Of a stretch of DNA of 64,000 nucleotides, positions 12,609 to 23,124 are shown one piece after another (within the stretch, counting starts at the first letter, position 1; the number at the start of each line of letters is the position of its first letter). The translations under genes were made by a program, and so were the position numbers. The stretch comes from Magicicada septendecula (taxonomy: Eukaryota > Arthropoda > Insecta > Hemiptera > Cicadidae): positions 372,391,258 through 372,455,257 of the forward strand of contig CM068372.1 in the NCBI GenBank assembly GCA_034769895.1. Direction: 5' to 3'. The notes beneath the pieces are model-generated. The model was not told the origin of the DNA and searched no databases. It worked only from the letters and a program-made list of their open reading frames with translations.

Positions 12609-12810
12609 GTATGAGGATGGAATGATATTATTAAGGGAATCAAGAGAATTAGAGTCATGGACACCACCAAAGTTGGATCGGAAGTTATATCCAGAATTCT
12701 ATGACACAAAAATAGCCAGCAATGATGGTGCCACTTTCAGAGCACATCGATGTATTCTTGCAGCTCGACTTGAATACTTTCAGAGCATGTTCGGTGGAGG
12801 CTGGATAGAG
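12609..12810 (+). CDS. IBTK: IBTK exon: start of the second BTB domain
   Basis: The acceptor is TATTTAG and the donor GTATGT. The exon finishes the split arginine and encodes 66 further residues. These include LYPEFYDTKIASNDGATF and RAHRCILAARLEYFQSMF, the classic first half of a BTB/POZ fold, ending in GGGWIE. It matches the second BTB domain of IBTK closely in spacing and wording (the vertebrate protein has CHKCVLCARLEYFHSM here). BTB domains dimerise and bind CUL3. The exon ends in phase 0 and joins 16496. Confidence 0.9.
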
Positions 12811-14427
12811 GTATGTAATATAATTTTCTCAGAGTTGTGATTCCAGTGTGTTTAATGACATTCAAATATTATAAAAACGTGTAATCAAGTCATAGTGAAA
12901 TGAGCTGAATCAAAAAAAAATCAAAGCCTATTCCTATTAGCTTGTTACATTGCTCAAATGTAACAGTTGTAACAAGAGTTAAAAATGGAACTTCTGTACT
13001 AGATGTTGCGAGAAAACCTTTGTTTATAGAAAGTTATAACATGAATGATGATGACTACATTGGAGTTATTTGCTGTTTCACATTTGACTTTTGGATGTGG
13101 TGAACCGACAAAAAGAGGAGTCAAAATTGAAAAAAAAATATATAATCATGATTATTCCATCAGATGTGTAAGTGAGAAATAATATGAGTTTCTTTTTGTG
13201 AATGTTCTAAACTCAACAAAAAATACAAGTTACAAAAAAAATGACTATTCCATCAGATCTATAAATTAGAAATAATAGTGGCTTACTCTTTGACTGACAT
13301 GACAATGAATGTCAGCAGTTTGGGTATTTCAACAGGCTTCTTGCCTAAACTCAGTATTCCATAAGAATTTTTAGATAGTATTTGTTAACATATTAGAATC
13401 AGATCTATCAGTGTGCCTATGGTGTGGCTTGACAGTGTAAGATAATTAATTTTGCTTGAGATGGAATATACAAAGCTTAAACCTGCTGCACACTGGACTG
13501 TAGGAACAAATTGTCTCAGAGACAAATTAATTAGTTTCAGACAGAATTAACACTGATTTTCTGATCTGATGATGAGCTGTGAAGCTTGAAAGCACTAATC
13601 GGAATAATTTTTCTATAGTGGTATGCAGCAGTGTTAGTGTTACTTCTGTTTGTGATTGTAACCACTAACACAACTTTATTAATTGATAATTAGTTTCAGA
13701 CCATCTCAGATGACTTGGGTAACATTTTTTAATTCTGAGTCAATGTGCCTCAGTGTGAGTGAATGGTAGGACACCAAGTTCAGTTTCCAGTAAAATTACT
13801 TTCTAGGCTGATGGACCAAAGTCCTCTTCTTATAAAGCCAGAGACATTTCCACTGCATCTGCAGCAGTCCTCTTCACTGGGTTTCTGTTTACCTTCCTGT
13901 TCCACTCCAAACTGTCGCACTTGTATAGATGTTGGCAGTTGAGCAGCTATCTGATTGGCCAAAAGTTTAACCAATCCTGTTCTACTTGAAACCTCTTGTA
14001 GCATGAACATTCGTGTGTAGTGGCTGCAGCTGTGCAGATCACCCCAGTATGCTTTACATCTATCATGCAATTGTCAGGGATGGCATTCACATTTTGCTTT
14101 AGAAAATCTAGTAAAACGCAACTTTAGTATTAAATTTTCTACTTTAATATTCATCAGTGTATTTCTGTTTTTCTTTTTCAGTATTTCCACTTCTTCAAAT
14201 AATGTTCATTTAGCTACTTCATTTTTCAGTTTTCAGTATCTCAACAATTTTCAGTGTAAATTTTATGTCCCGTCTCTATGAAATGCCTAGCAATGAGCTA
14301 GTGGTACTGTTGCCTTCCCATTTTGTGTGTTATTTCAAGCAGACTTCAAACCTACACCACCAAGGTAATAGGACCATCAGCTTTTTGTATGGTAGGCATA
14401 AATTTATAAGTTAACTATATATAACAC
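12811..14427. other. IBTK intron, mostly unassigned
   Basis: I see no supported gene here. On the minus strand, 14070-13780 is open for 96 codons but resembles nothing I know. A CTGATGA...GAAA string at 13566 is discussed under rejected items. Confidence 0.4.
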
Positions 14428-14620
14428 TACCGACTCAGATTACAAATTCGTATTGATAAAAATGATAAATTTTTACCTGATGGCCTAAACTAGTTTTCAC
14501 TTCATTAGAGCTTTGTCAGAGGCTAACTCTAATCTAACAGAGCAAAAACTAGTTTAGGCCACCAGGTCAGGTAAAAATTTATTATTTTTATCAATAATAA
14601 TTTGTGATCCAAGTCGGTAG
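14428..14620. repeat. Palindromic pair of PLE 3' ends (inverted repeat)
   Basis: CTACCGACTCAGATTACAAA...CCTAAACTAGTTTT at the left is the inverse complement of AAAACTAGTTTAGG...TTTGTGATCCAAGTCGGTAG at the right. The arms are about 65-75 nt with mismatches, around a centre at 14500-14545. Each arm contains the stem III and stem I portion of the PLE hammerhead. The right arm continues into PLE tail sequence (CACTTCATGGACAAC near 14660). Confidence 0.7.
14481..14525 (-). ncRNA. Degenerate PLE hammerhead ribozyme
   Basis: Read on the minus strand, the order is AGCCT, then CTGACAA (core CTGATGA with two changes), A, GCTC, a 5-nt loop, AAGT, GAAAAC, TA, GTTT and AGGCC. The layout and lengths equal those of the ribozyme at 379-425. 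Stem III (AAC/GTT) and four pairs of stem I remain, but the core changes should abolish cleavage. Confidence 0.55.
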
Positions 14621-14689
14621 TGTAATGCTGTATACTGTATAGTTAATTAATAACAACTGACACTTCATGGACAACAAAATCTAGAAAGA

Positions 14690-15470
14690 CATGTTTGAAT
14701 TGGTATCCAAGTCACTTATTGACAAAATCTGTATAATATTTACCTCATTTCTTCCATTGTGTGACTTTGTGTTGCGTTAGATTTGATTAACGTGTTTTGA
14801 AACATATGTTTCGTCTTCAGAAATAAATAAAAATTCACTCTTAGCAAGGTCGTTACATATTAAAATTGCAAATATTGGAAAACAATTCCACACATATCCG
14901 CGTTACTTGAGTGCGCACTCGAGTCGGACCGATCGGACACTGACTATCAATAGCTATTGTGTAAACAGATTTATTGTGGCATCGTAGAGCGGGTTTGATT
15001 TGAAATTTAAATGATCGTTTAGCACGAAGTCATGACTGTGTACGTCATTGTATGCTCTATATATCTCGAATTCTTCCAAGGCGTTCATGTAAGTGCCTTT
15101 ATTACAAAAATATATTGGTTTCAAGTTGGAATTAAAGCTTGTATATTTATGATTTTCGTTTATCAAGTGACGTGCATAGTTGGATTTTATGTTGGATAGT
15201 GTTGTCTGACCCTTCAGATTGTGCTTTGGTGTGTGTTCAATAAAACGTTTTTGGAAACCCCTTCCTGTCTGGCCGATATAAAAGCATTCACAATCGTCGC
15301 ACGATAATTTATACACCCCCGTTTTCTTTTCTAAAGGGATAGTTATTTTATTACGGAGTATGTTCATAAGATTATTGTTGGTTTTAAATATTACGGTTCT
15401 ATTGTTATTATTTAACACACTACTTAAAAATCTAGTAATTTTCAAGGACTATCACTGATAATTTCTAACT
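14690..15470 (-). mobile_element. Penelope-like element fragment, 5'-truncated
   Basis: The fragment holds the GIY-YIG frame described separately, plus about 260 bp of 3' sequence. It belongs to a different PLE lineage from the copies at 1-531 and 17266-19120, because the protein differs strongly outside the nuclease core. Confidence 0.65.
14954..15445 (-). CDS. PLE reverse transcriptase C-terminus with GIY-YIG endonuclease (partial)
   Basis: The open frame of 163 codons has no internal stop. Residues 40-75 read KKTGVYKLSCDDC, then CFYIGQTGRGFQKRFIEHTP, which are the GIY-YIG motif and its conserved arginine. About 40 residues later comes a NENHKY block, then EEFEIYRAY. In PLEs the zinc-like CxxC before the YIG motif and the EH further on are typical. 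The reverse transcriptase part is missing through 5' truncation, and stops occur directly upstream. The first ATG may not be a real start. Confidence 0.8.
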   Translation of the reverse strand: MKITRFLSSVLNNNNRTVIFKTNNNLMNILRNKITIPLEKKTGVYKLSCDDCECFYIGQTGRGFQKRFIEHTPKHNLKGQTTLSNIKSNYARHLINENHKYTSFNSNLKPIYFCNKGTYMNALEEFEIYRAYNDVHSHDFVLNDHLNFKSNPLYDATINLFTQ

Positions 15471-16495
15471 CATCGAGACTGCACATAAATGTGTAGATTG
15501 TATTAAAAATACTAAAATATTGAATAATGACAATTATTTTAAGAATTGGATATACTAAAATAAAGGAACATAAACAAAAGAAATGCACTGATGAATGTTA
15601 AAATAGAATTCAACAATGAGAACACTTTGTACTGTATTTTCAAAGTAAAAAGGGAAGAGAAATTTGTGCATGACAAAGCATGTTGACCACAGTTGTAGGG
15701 TCAGGGTGCACATTGTGTGTCACAGGTCTGTTGGAATGTTTGGTTGTTCTTGTTTAGAAGTTGATAATGGTAGGGACACTATACACCCTCATCCAGTACA
15801 AAGCAAGCAGCGGTTCTGTAACAAGGTATTACATAAGCTGATATAGGCCCGTCAGCCTTTCCTGAACAGTCATCTGTGCCGACCCAATGCGTGAATTACC
15901 CCCACTTTCACATATAGCTAAGTTATCTAGAGAGAAGAGAGAGGAGACGACGCTATAACGTTCACAGTTTCACTTCCATATTATTTCCCTCTCTGTCACA
16001 CACATGCTTCCATTGTTCTCACCAGTCTTGTTGCAGCCGATGTTCACACTACGAAACACTGCACAAAACTGTTGCACGCATGTGCGAAGTGAATGAATTT
16101 TGTTAGTCTCGCAATGATGTGTTTGTATACTGCGCAACGAGACCCTAGTGTTCAGTTTACATCGTCCTGCCTCTAACAAGATAAATCTGATTGCCAAGTA
16201 GGTTTTTCACAGAAAATTATTGTTTTAGATTCGGGATGCTGTTGTCTTGTTTCTGACCACACTATGTTCATTTCTTGTGTTCTTCCCTACAATCTTTCTT
16301 GCCATAGGTATATAGTATAATATAGTTAGAATAGTATGTTCCTTACCATAGTATCATAATAATGCTATAAACCAATATATCAGCTGATTGTAATATAGAT
16401 TTATGTTGCATTATTAATGTCTGTGCTTAGTAGTAATAACAGACATGTTTCATGTGTAACATAACAGAACTAACTTGTCTGTATGTTTATTTCAG
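15471..16495. other. IBTK intron without recognised features
   Basis: No frame over about 75 codons and no repeat seen elsewhere in this window. Confidence 0.4.
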
Positions 16496-16620
16496 TCAGA
16501 AGCAATGAGTAGTCTGAGTCTGCCACTACCTCAAACAGTTTTACGAGAGATCCTCGACTTCTTGTACCTAGATGAATCCCCAAGCCTCATTGAATGTGAA
16601 GATGTAGATTACATCAGCAG
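16496..16620 (+). CDS. IBTK: IBTK exon: second BTB domain, middle
   Basis: The acceptor is TATTTCAG and the donor GTACTT. The exon encodes 41 residues, including SLPLPQTVLREILDFLYLDE and ECEDVDYIS. This is the BTB helix pair that carries the conserved LxxxLDYLYTDE-type motif of IBTK. The phase is 0 in and 2 out; AG joins T16838 to make serine. Confidence 0.9.
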
Positions 16621-16837
16621 GTACTTGAATTTATATATGATTTGCAAGAAATGTGGAAAACAAATTTTATACTTTAATCAATGTTATAGTATTAGTAAAT
16701 TCAGTGTTATAGTATTAATAATTTTAACAATGTTTATGTTACTTTTAATCATTGTAATTCTTTGTTTATCATTTTAAATATAAATTTGTATAACTTTGTT
16801 TTTGTGAGTGTATTTAATGGTTGGGATGACTTTGCAG

Positions 16838-17029
16838 TGTTCTTATTGTGGCCGATCAGATGTTCATATCAAGACTGAAGGAAATCTGTGAAGTGGCATT
16901 GTCGGGAGTGCTGAGCCTGCGTAATGCTGCCTACATGCTACAGCTGTCTTCCACTTGCAATGCGGAACAGTTAAAACATTGTTGTATGCAATTCATCAGC
17001 CTCAATCTGCCTGCAGTGTTAGAGAGCAG
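16838..17029 (+). CDS. IBTK: IBTK exon: end of second BTB and BACK-like helices
   Basis: The acceptor is TTTGCAG and the donor GTCTGT. The exon encodes 63 residues plus two split codons. VLIVADQMFISRLKEICEVA is nearly word for word the IBTK sequence at this point (vertebrate VLVVADQLLITRLKEICEVAL). It is followed by LRNAAYMLQLSSTCNAEQLK. This is the strongest evidence for the gene's identity. The preceding intron is only 217 bp, the shortest in the window and the only one without a recognised mobile element. Confidence 0.95.
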
Positions 17030-17265
17030 GTCTGTAAACTTAACACATGTTTAAGTCATTGTCACTAAATTATGCATAGACTTATCAGATGATGCTCGTA
17101 TGGTGTGATATATCTTTTTGCCATGAGGAACACTGTAGAATAAAGCCTGTGTCTTTGTCCAGGAAAAGTAAAAAATATACAGTCCATATTATAAAAGTTC
17201 ATAAATTTAATGCCCGTTGTAATTGTAACATAACATCAGCTTAGTTATAAACCACTGCTACAAGT
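17030..17265. other. IBTK intron start, nothing recognised
   Basis: Short unique-looking intronic stretch before the PLE copy. Confidence 0.4.
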
Positions 17266-17299
17266 GAATTTATTGCACTGTTTACAGTGCAATAAATTC
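17266..17299. other. Perfect 15-bp inverted repeat at the PLE truncation point
   Basis: GAATTTATTGCACTG, a TTTA loop, then CAGTGCAATAAATTC. The right arm is PLE coding sequence (CNKF). The left arm is an inverted copy that abuts intron sequence. Confidence 0.8.
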
Positions 17300-17339
17300 T
17301 ACATTGGTCAGACAGGAGGTAGCTTCAAAGATTATTGTA

Positions 17340-18666
17340 CGAGGTGTGATTGGAAAGTTTTAAGACTGGGCTTGTAATTTCAAAATGGCAGTACTTACAG
17401 GCTATTGTGATGGTCTCCTTCAAAGTAGTCCCCTTCTGACTGAACACACCGAGTCCAACGGTGTTTCCACTTTTGGAAGCATTCCTGGAAATTTTCTTTC
17501 TTAAGGGTTTTGAGAACCCTCTCCGTATTTGCCTGGATGTCTTCAGTTGAGTCAAATTGGTCCCCTTTCAGCGAAATTTTCGCTAAGAAAACAGGTAGAA
17601 GTCGGCTAGGGGCTATATCAGGGGAATAGGGGGGTTGCGGAAGCACAGGAATTTTGAATTTGGCCAAAAACTCCGTGATCGAGAACGCACGATGAGCCGG
17701 TGCGTTGTCATGGTGGAGGACCCAATCTTGTCTCGCCAGAGTGCAGGCCTTTTCTTCCTCAAATTTTCGTGAAAACGCTGAAGGACACTTTTATAGTATT
17801 CCTGGTTGATTGTCTGCCCCCTAGGGGCAAATTCGTGATGCACGATACCCGTAGAATCAAAAAAAACTTCCAACATTGTCTTCACATGCGACCAACTTTG
17901 TCGCGCTTTTTTCAGTCATGGGGAACTTGGACCCTCCCACTGTGATGATTGTGTCTTTGTTTCTGGGTCATACCCATAAACCCATGTTTTGTCGCCTGTA
18001 ATTGCCCTATTTAACAAATCTGGGTCAGTTTCGGCCCGATTAAACAATTCTTGGGACACTTCAAGTCGGTATTGTTTCTGCTGGTCTGACAACAATTTCG
18101 GAATGAATTTTGCGGACACTCGACGCATGTTCAAATCTTCACTTAAAATTGACTGAACCGCGTAGAAACTTAAATTCAGTTCATTAGCCATCTCCCTAAT
18201 TGTAAGTCTACAATCAGAGCGCACTAAATCGCGAACTTTCACAATGTTTTCGTTGGTTTTTGAAATGGAAGGCCGGCCGGACCGGGGGTCATCTTCGACT
18301 AATTCGCGGCCATCTTTGAATCTGTTGAACCAGATAAAAACATTTGACCGGCTCAGACATTTATCCCTGAAAGCTGTTTGTAAGAGTTCGTAAGTCTCCG
18401 AAGCTGATTTCCCGGTTTTAAAACAAAATTTTACACAAACTCGTTCCGTTTTTTCATCCATTTTGCAAAATCAAAAATCCGCCAAAACCCGATTACACGT
18501 CCTCACTCACCAGGATGCCACTCTCTACTGAACAAAGATGTCGTGGTGATCATTTCACAACTTTTCAATGACAAAACAAGCTTCCCCTTCCACATCCGCG
18601 GGCAAACCTAGCCCCTCCTATACAGCAGTGGCGGCACCTGTCTTAAAACTTTCCAATCACACCTCG
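17340..18666 (-). mobile_element. mariner-type transposon inserted in the PLE
   Basis: Perfect-looking terminal inverted repeats of about 27 bp: CGAGGTGTGATTGGAAAGTT at the left and its complement at the right end. TA flanks are at 17338-17339 and 18667-18668. The length is 1327 bp. The repeats are far better kept than the PLE around them, so it arrived later. Confidence 0.93.
17395..18461 (-). pseudogene. mariner transposase with frameshifts
   Basis: The start ATG at 18461 opens a frame of 181 codons that covers the paired helix-turn-helix DNA-binding region (WFNRFKDGR and GRPS near residues 45-65, then RLTIREMANELNLS). The first catalytic aspartate lies in ITGDKTWVYGYDPETK. The frame is then lost. 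The second aspartate (HHDNAPAH) and the third (YSPDIAPS, followed by a one-base insertion) are found in other frames down to about 17395. The protein would normally be about 345 residues. At least two frameshifts make it inactive. Confidence 0.88.
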
Positions 18667-18981
18667 TACACATGAAGGCATTACACTCCACCACTGAATC
18701 CACTTATGCAAACTACTCCACTGAAACAGATCACTCATGTACAAATGTCAACAACAACATGGAAATTATACATGTAAACACAAATGGTTGAAAACTAGAC
18801 ACACTTGAACAACTGGAAATATACAAACACATAAAAACAACATTCTAAATGAATTCACAGTTTAAGTCGCATATACTCTTTGACCACAACACTTATTGCA
18901 CACACAACAATGACTGTTAACCAGTTCAAACAATGGTGCTGACTCTAATACCAGAACTGATAACACCCCTAGCAGCCACCA

Positions 18982-19018
18982 CTGATGAAGCTCACAGCGA
19001 GTGAAAACTGGTTAAGGC
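18982..19018 (+). ncRNA. PLE hammerhead ribozyme, stem I damaged
   Basis: The core CTGATGA is at 18982-18988. Then come A, stem II GCTC/GAGT with loop ACAGC, GAAA, stem III AAC/GTT with two loop bases, and a cleavable A19014. Two of the four stem II pairs differ from the ribozyme at 394-406 but still pair, which supports the fold. Stem I is disrupted by a small insertion before the core. Confidence 0.7.
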
Positions 19019-19120
19019 AAAGGTAAAACTTAAAAAAAAAAGTGATTGAAAATATTAATGTTCCGTGTTGGAAAAGTCTGTAGATGTGATTATTGTATTC
19101 GGACACATGTCATGTCCAAA

Positions 19121-19539
19121 AAAATCCAAATATTGTTAAGGATTTTAAAAATGCTTCTTTAAGGTTGATACATTCAGTCTGACCACGTTCAAGCATTTTA
19201 ATCCCCTCCAAAAATCAAGGTATACCCAGCCGTGCAAATAAGTATTTCACTTATCTTTTGAAATGTACTGCAAATTCTTCCCTCCAAGAATTTTTTTACA
19301 TCTGGAACAAGTAGTAGTAGGTGGAGATAAGATCTACAGGATATAGGAGATGAGGAATTATTTTATAGCGTAATTTTAACAATTTTACTGTCTTCAGTGA
19401 CAGGCAAGTGAGCTGGAGCAGCACTCATGATTAATGCAGTCTTTTTACTTCCATGTTCCATAAGAAAATGGAAGTATGGTCATGGCGAAAAAAATCGTGT
19501 TCGAGATAACGGCATATTCTGATTGTACTACCATCAAAA
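19121..19539. other. IBTK intron, nothing recognised
   Basis: No gene or repeat that I can name. Confidence 0.35.
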
Positions 19540-20790
19540 CATGAAAAAATCAATATGGAGAACCATACATGACTTCCATGTCCTAAAATTTATATTTAAA
19601 ATCATTTAAATATTAATTAAATAAGTGGATGCTTGAGTTCTGAAAAAATTATGTATCAGCTAAAATGGTACCGCCATGTCAGGTGGATTAAGACTATCCT
19701 CAACCTTTGTGAGGAAGGGCTGTACTTTTGGATAAAATGTCTGTAGGTCGATCGAAGAGCTAGCTAAAGGTAGCTGCGATCTGATTCCTGTAATGAAATT
19801 TGACTCTCTCTGCGAGGGGCCGAGGGATGTCTATAGTGTTATCAAAGTCTTTCCTGTCAGTACTATACTAATCATTTTTCTTTTTTAAAATCGAGTCTTG
19901 ATTTCTTTCTTTCCATTTGTCTTCTGATTTTCTGAACAACTAATCTGTTCACCCGTATAATTATAAATTTCTCAGCAAAACATTTCTTCCTTAATACGTT
20001 TGTGTCTCCTGTTTAACACCCACCATTCTGATCCATGTCATAACGCTATATTCCACACATGCTAGTAAATAACTAGCCATCAGGGAGGTCAAAATATTTT
20101 CAAGGAGGGGCAAATAATTTTCCAAAGGAGAAAAATATTTATATATTTTTCATACATACACACATGCACATATTAGTTTATAATTCTCATATCATAATAG
20201 AAATAAGTACACAGATTGTATTAATTGCTTTAATACAATAACACTGCCCAGCGATCCACAGGAAGCAAATCGATGTCCACCTTTTCGGCTTGCATGCGTT
20301 GTGTTGGTGTGGGTTTCGGCACTTTCCATTTAAAAAGCATGCAAACATAATAAAATAAACATGAGTGAGGCCAGAAATAACACGAATTTTGTATGTGTGT
20401 GTGTGTGTGTGTGTGTCCTGCCGGCCTTTTTATTGCGGTAATCACAATAATAAAACTTTGGAAAAGTAAACATTACATAATTGAGATATGCTTGCCTGCC
20501 AGAAACTATATATTTTCACTCATACTCGATTTAAATTAAAATGAAAAATATAGAATTTTGTTAAAGTGAAATGAAATGTTTCCATAGAAACTACTTCTTT
20601 GTTATCAATAACGTAGTACACATATAAAACGTATAAAAATTTACCTCCTCCATCATCAACTACCATTTTGATTTATAAAAAATATTACCCCCTCTCCCCT
20701 TCAACTACCCTTTTCATTTATAGATATTTCACCTACCTTTCTACAGTGGATAGGCAGCTTCTTTGTCTTAACTTTTTAATATTTAAATGA
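19540..20790 (+). repeat. Dispersed member of the 4.1-kb-unit repeat family (no satellite, no mariner, no 170-bp insertion)
   Basis: Blocks matching the tandem unit downstream are: GGAGAACCATACATGACTTC (19558, compare 52340 and 53677); a coding-like block at 20249-20353 (compare 54331-54435); a GT run near 20393-20416; and CCATAGAAACTACTTCTTT at 20582-20600. At that last point the tandem copies carry an extra 170 bp. The order of blocks and the missing satellite suggest an earlier or deleted form. Confidence 0.65.
20588..20600. other. Empty target site of the 170-bp hammerhead element
   Basis: AAACTACTTCTTT occurs once here, directly followed by G(T/C)... and ATAACGTAGTACACAT. At 52421, 53754, 56414 and 60525 the same flanks hold two copies around 170 bp. 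Confidence 0.75.
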
Positions 20791-21734
20791 CCCTGAAATA
20801 ATATGTAGTACTATCCTGTGATTATTTTCGCTTTTCCAGTAGTCAATGAAACTGACCTAGTGATATTCAAAAAACATTGACCATAGTTTTGCTGCTGCTG
20901 GCACCATTTTTAAATTGGTGTAGGCTCACACCACTCGTTTTACTGTTCTTTCCTTTCTGACTGGTTGTGATGAACGTGGTTTATCGTCTGTTACAAAACA
21001 ATGCAAAAAATTAATCTTGATTTCTTTGAAACACCTTCAAATTCCGGTTCAAAATGTTAACTCATTGATTTTTGTAATCTGCTGTTAGGAAACACAGTGC
21101 CCGCCTTGCCAGCGACTATATCTTCTCCAGAATTTTAGAAAATATTTGTGTGCATGCACTGATGAAATACTGTCAACCTCAGAAATGTCATTAGTCTTGT
21201 ACACATAGCATAGATTTTTAAAATAATTTTTAGCATTGTAGTCTGTGCAAGTTGACAAGAACATTCAGTGTCATTTGTGCTTGTTCGGCTGTGACAGAGT
21301 CAGCAGTCCACTTATAAATAAATAATACAAAGTGAAGGTGCAGACTTACAGTAATATTTATCAAGTTGAATTTAGTTGCTTCCACTATTTTCTCCCTTAA
21401 ACAGTGATCTTTTGTCAGTGCAAAAAGTTTGTTCATCTTCATTGTGTGAGTCATAATAAGAGTTTACCAGCTAAAGTGGTCAATCACACACTGAGAATTG
21501 AAAATGTTTGAAAACTGCATGTGTGCTTATGAAGCAAAGTAGATGTGTGAATGCCAACAATGCCAGTGCAGTGGTGGATTTTGCAACAGTCCTCGCAAAT
21601 TTCTGACTGGTTAATGGTATGGTCAGTTATGATTTAGATCAGATTGATCAGTTTTGTGTGAAGGTTATTAGTTTTGTTTTCTTAAATTTATGGTAAACAA
21701 GGAACTAGATTCAATTAAATTTTATATGGTAATT
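20791..21734. other. IBTK intron, nothing recognised
   Basis: Several 70-codon frames occur by chance. No family is recognisable. Confidence 0.35.
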
Positions 21735-22475
21735 CTTCTTCTTCTTCAGCGGCGCAACAACCCATTACTGAGTCAAGGCCTCCTTTAACAGCCTCCGCCA
21801 GTTGTCCCGGTCAAGTGCAGCTGCTCTCCAGTTCCGGGTACGGTCCCAAGGATATGGCGCGCATCGTAGTTCACACCATCTTCATAACCTAGTTTGGGTC
21901 TACCAACTCTCCTGGTGCCATAGATCTGTTCTGTGAGTCCCTTTCTTGGTATTTCATTCTCCCCCATTCTGATCACATGTCCAGCCCACCTGAGTTTACC
22001 AAGTTTTATAATTTTCACAATATCTGGTTCATTCAGAAGAGTGTTCAGTTCTTGGTTGGTTCTTTTCCTCCATTCACCTCCTACACATATTGGACCAAAT
22101 ATACTGTGGAGGATTTTGCGTTCATGAACCAGCAGGCTTGACTCAGACTTTCTAGAAATGGTCCAGGTCTCAGAACCATAGGTGAGAACTGGGCGGATCA
22201 GTGTTTTATACAAAAGCAGCTTGATGCTCCTGGCAATTATTCTGCTCTGGAACAGGGGTCTGAGGCCAAAGAAGCACCTATTATCTGAGGTGATTCTTTG
22301 CTTTATTTCTTCTGTTGTTTCCCCATTGGAGTTAACTTGGCATCCTAAATAAACAAAGTTGTTGACTTTTTCGAAGGAATAGATGCCAATTTGGATGTGC
22401 TCTCCTTCTCTAGCCTCCTGTCCTGTTTCCATGTATTTTGTCTTGCTTTTATAGGTAATGGCTGTGCCAATGTTG
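21735..22475 (-). pseudogene. 5'-truncated LINE, reverse transcriptase C-terminal region
   Basis: The minus frame reads FVYLGCQVNSNG, SRIIARSIKLLLYKTLIRPV, LTYGSETWTISRKSESSLLV, then LGKLRWAGHVIRMGENEIPR. This is the region after the catalytic core found in many RTE-, Jockey- or Nimb-like LINEs. It ends in a GAAGAAGAAG simple tail at 21738-21750 on the minus strand. The open frame continues upstream to 22591, but those first 40 or so residues are antisense to another LINE fragment and do not belong to this element. The clade is uncertain. Confidence 0.8.
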
Positions 22476-22815
22476 TTATATAGTTCTGAAACTTGTGTTC
22501 CAGCAGAAAAACATCTGAGTAGGATACAGGCACCAGAGATGAGATTCTTGCGATTTATTAAAGACTGCATATGAAGAGACAGACTCTGCAATGCAGGTGT
22601 TCATAAAGAGTTGAACATTTCAAGTCATATTGCAGAGAACAAAGAGAGATGGATTGCTCATGTAAATAGGATGCCAGATTGCGTAAGGAAGTTTGGCAGT
22701 ACAAGCCTGATGAACAACACCATGTAGGAAACACTGGTGAAGTGGATACATTTCTTTGAGACCGGAACAGGTGATTCGCCTAGTCCCGGATAGAAGAAGG
22801 AAAGTTATGGTCATT
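22476..22815 (+). pseudogene. LINE reverse transcriptase C-terminal fragment, opposite strand
   Basis: The + frame, interrupted by stops, reads LYSSETCVPAEKHLSRIQAP, EMRFLRFIKDC, then ENKERWIAHVNRMPDCVRKF and KWIHFFETGTG. This is the familiar post-polymerase region of an insect LINE. It lies back to back with the minus LINE, which probably inserted into it. Confidence 0.75.
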
Positions 22816-22929
22816 ATAATTCTTCACGTCTCTTTTAAAGAATATTGTACTGTTTTCAAATCCTCCTCACTTGTCATTAGAACATTACAAAAAGCAGTAT
22901 TGTAGATTTTTTTATTTAAATTGTTGCAG

Positions 22930-23099
22930 GACACTGGAAGTTGTAGACTCCAATGTTCTGGAGGAACTGTCTCCATACTACAAAATGATGATTCCTGCAA
23001 TGCTCAAACGCATTATAACACCATTCAGTATAGCTCCTTCCGATGAAGATATTATTTCTGTAATTGATGCAGCGCCTGCTGTTCCCTGGTTGTGCGAAG
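22930..23099 (+). CDS. IBTK: IBTK exon: region after the BACK-like helices
   Basis: The acceptor is TTGTTGCAG and the donor GTACAA. The exon encodes 57 residues. LSPYYKMMIPAMLKRIITPF corresponds to the vertebrate IBTK stretch SEFYRKMIPAMDRRVITPY. The exon closes a split arginine from 17029 and ends in phase 1; the G joins AG at 48509 to make glutamate. The donor lies only 25 bases before LTR element A, which begins at 23125. Confidence 0.93.
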
Positions 23100-23124
23100 G
23101 TACAAATTATAAGAAAATAATTAT

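Larger units (their letters stand above)
17285..19120 (+). mobile_element. 5'-truncated Penelope-like element, split by a mariner
   Basis: The two parts (17285-17337 and 18669-19120) align with 11-531. They carry the degraded GIY-YIG frame (CNKFYIGQTGGSFK, then after the mariner a frame containing KLDTLEQLEIYKHIKT), a hammerhead at 18982-19018, and the tail. Stops and frameshifts are present. The mariner with its TA duplication lies inside the nuclease sequence. Confidence 0.85.

Noticed and set aside
13566-13590. CTGATGA followed by a GAGCT/AGCTT stem and GAAA, resembling a hammerhead core
   Set aside because: Stem II pairs, but no stem III and no stem I can be formed with the flanks, so it is probably coincidental or too decayed to call.
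13780-14070. 96-codon minus-strand frame with several cysteines
   Set aside because: I recognise no domain, and there is no splice or repeat context. Left unannotated.
14790-14820. Minus-strand CTGAAGA-C-GAAAC near the PLE 3' side
   Set aside because: It fits CTGANGA and GAAA, but stem II is absent and stem I does not pair. It could be a relic but cannot be supported.
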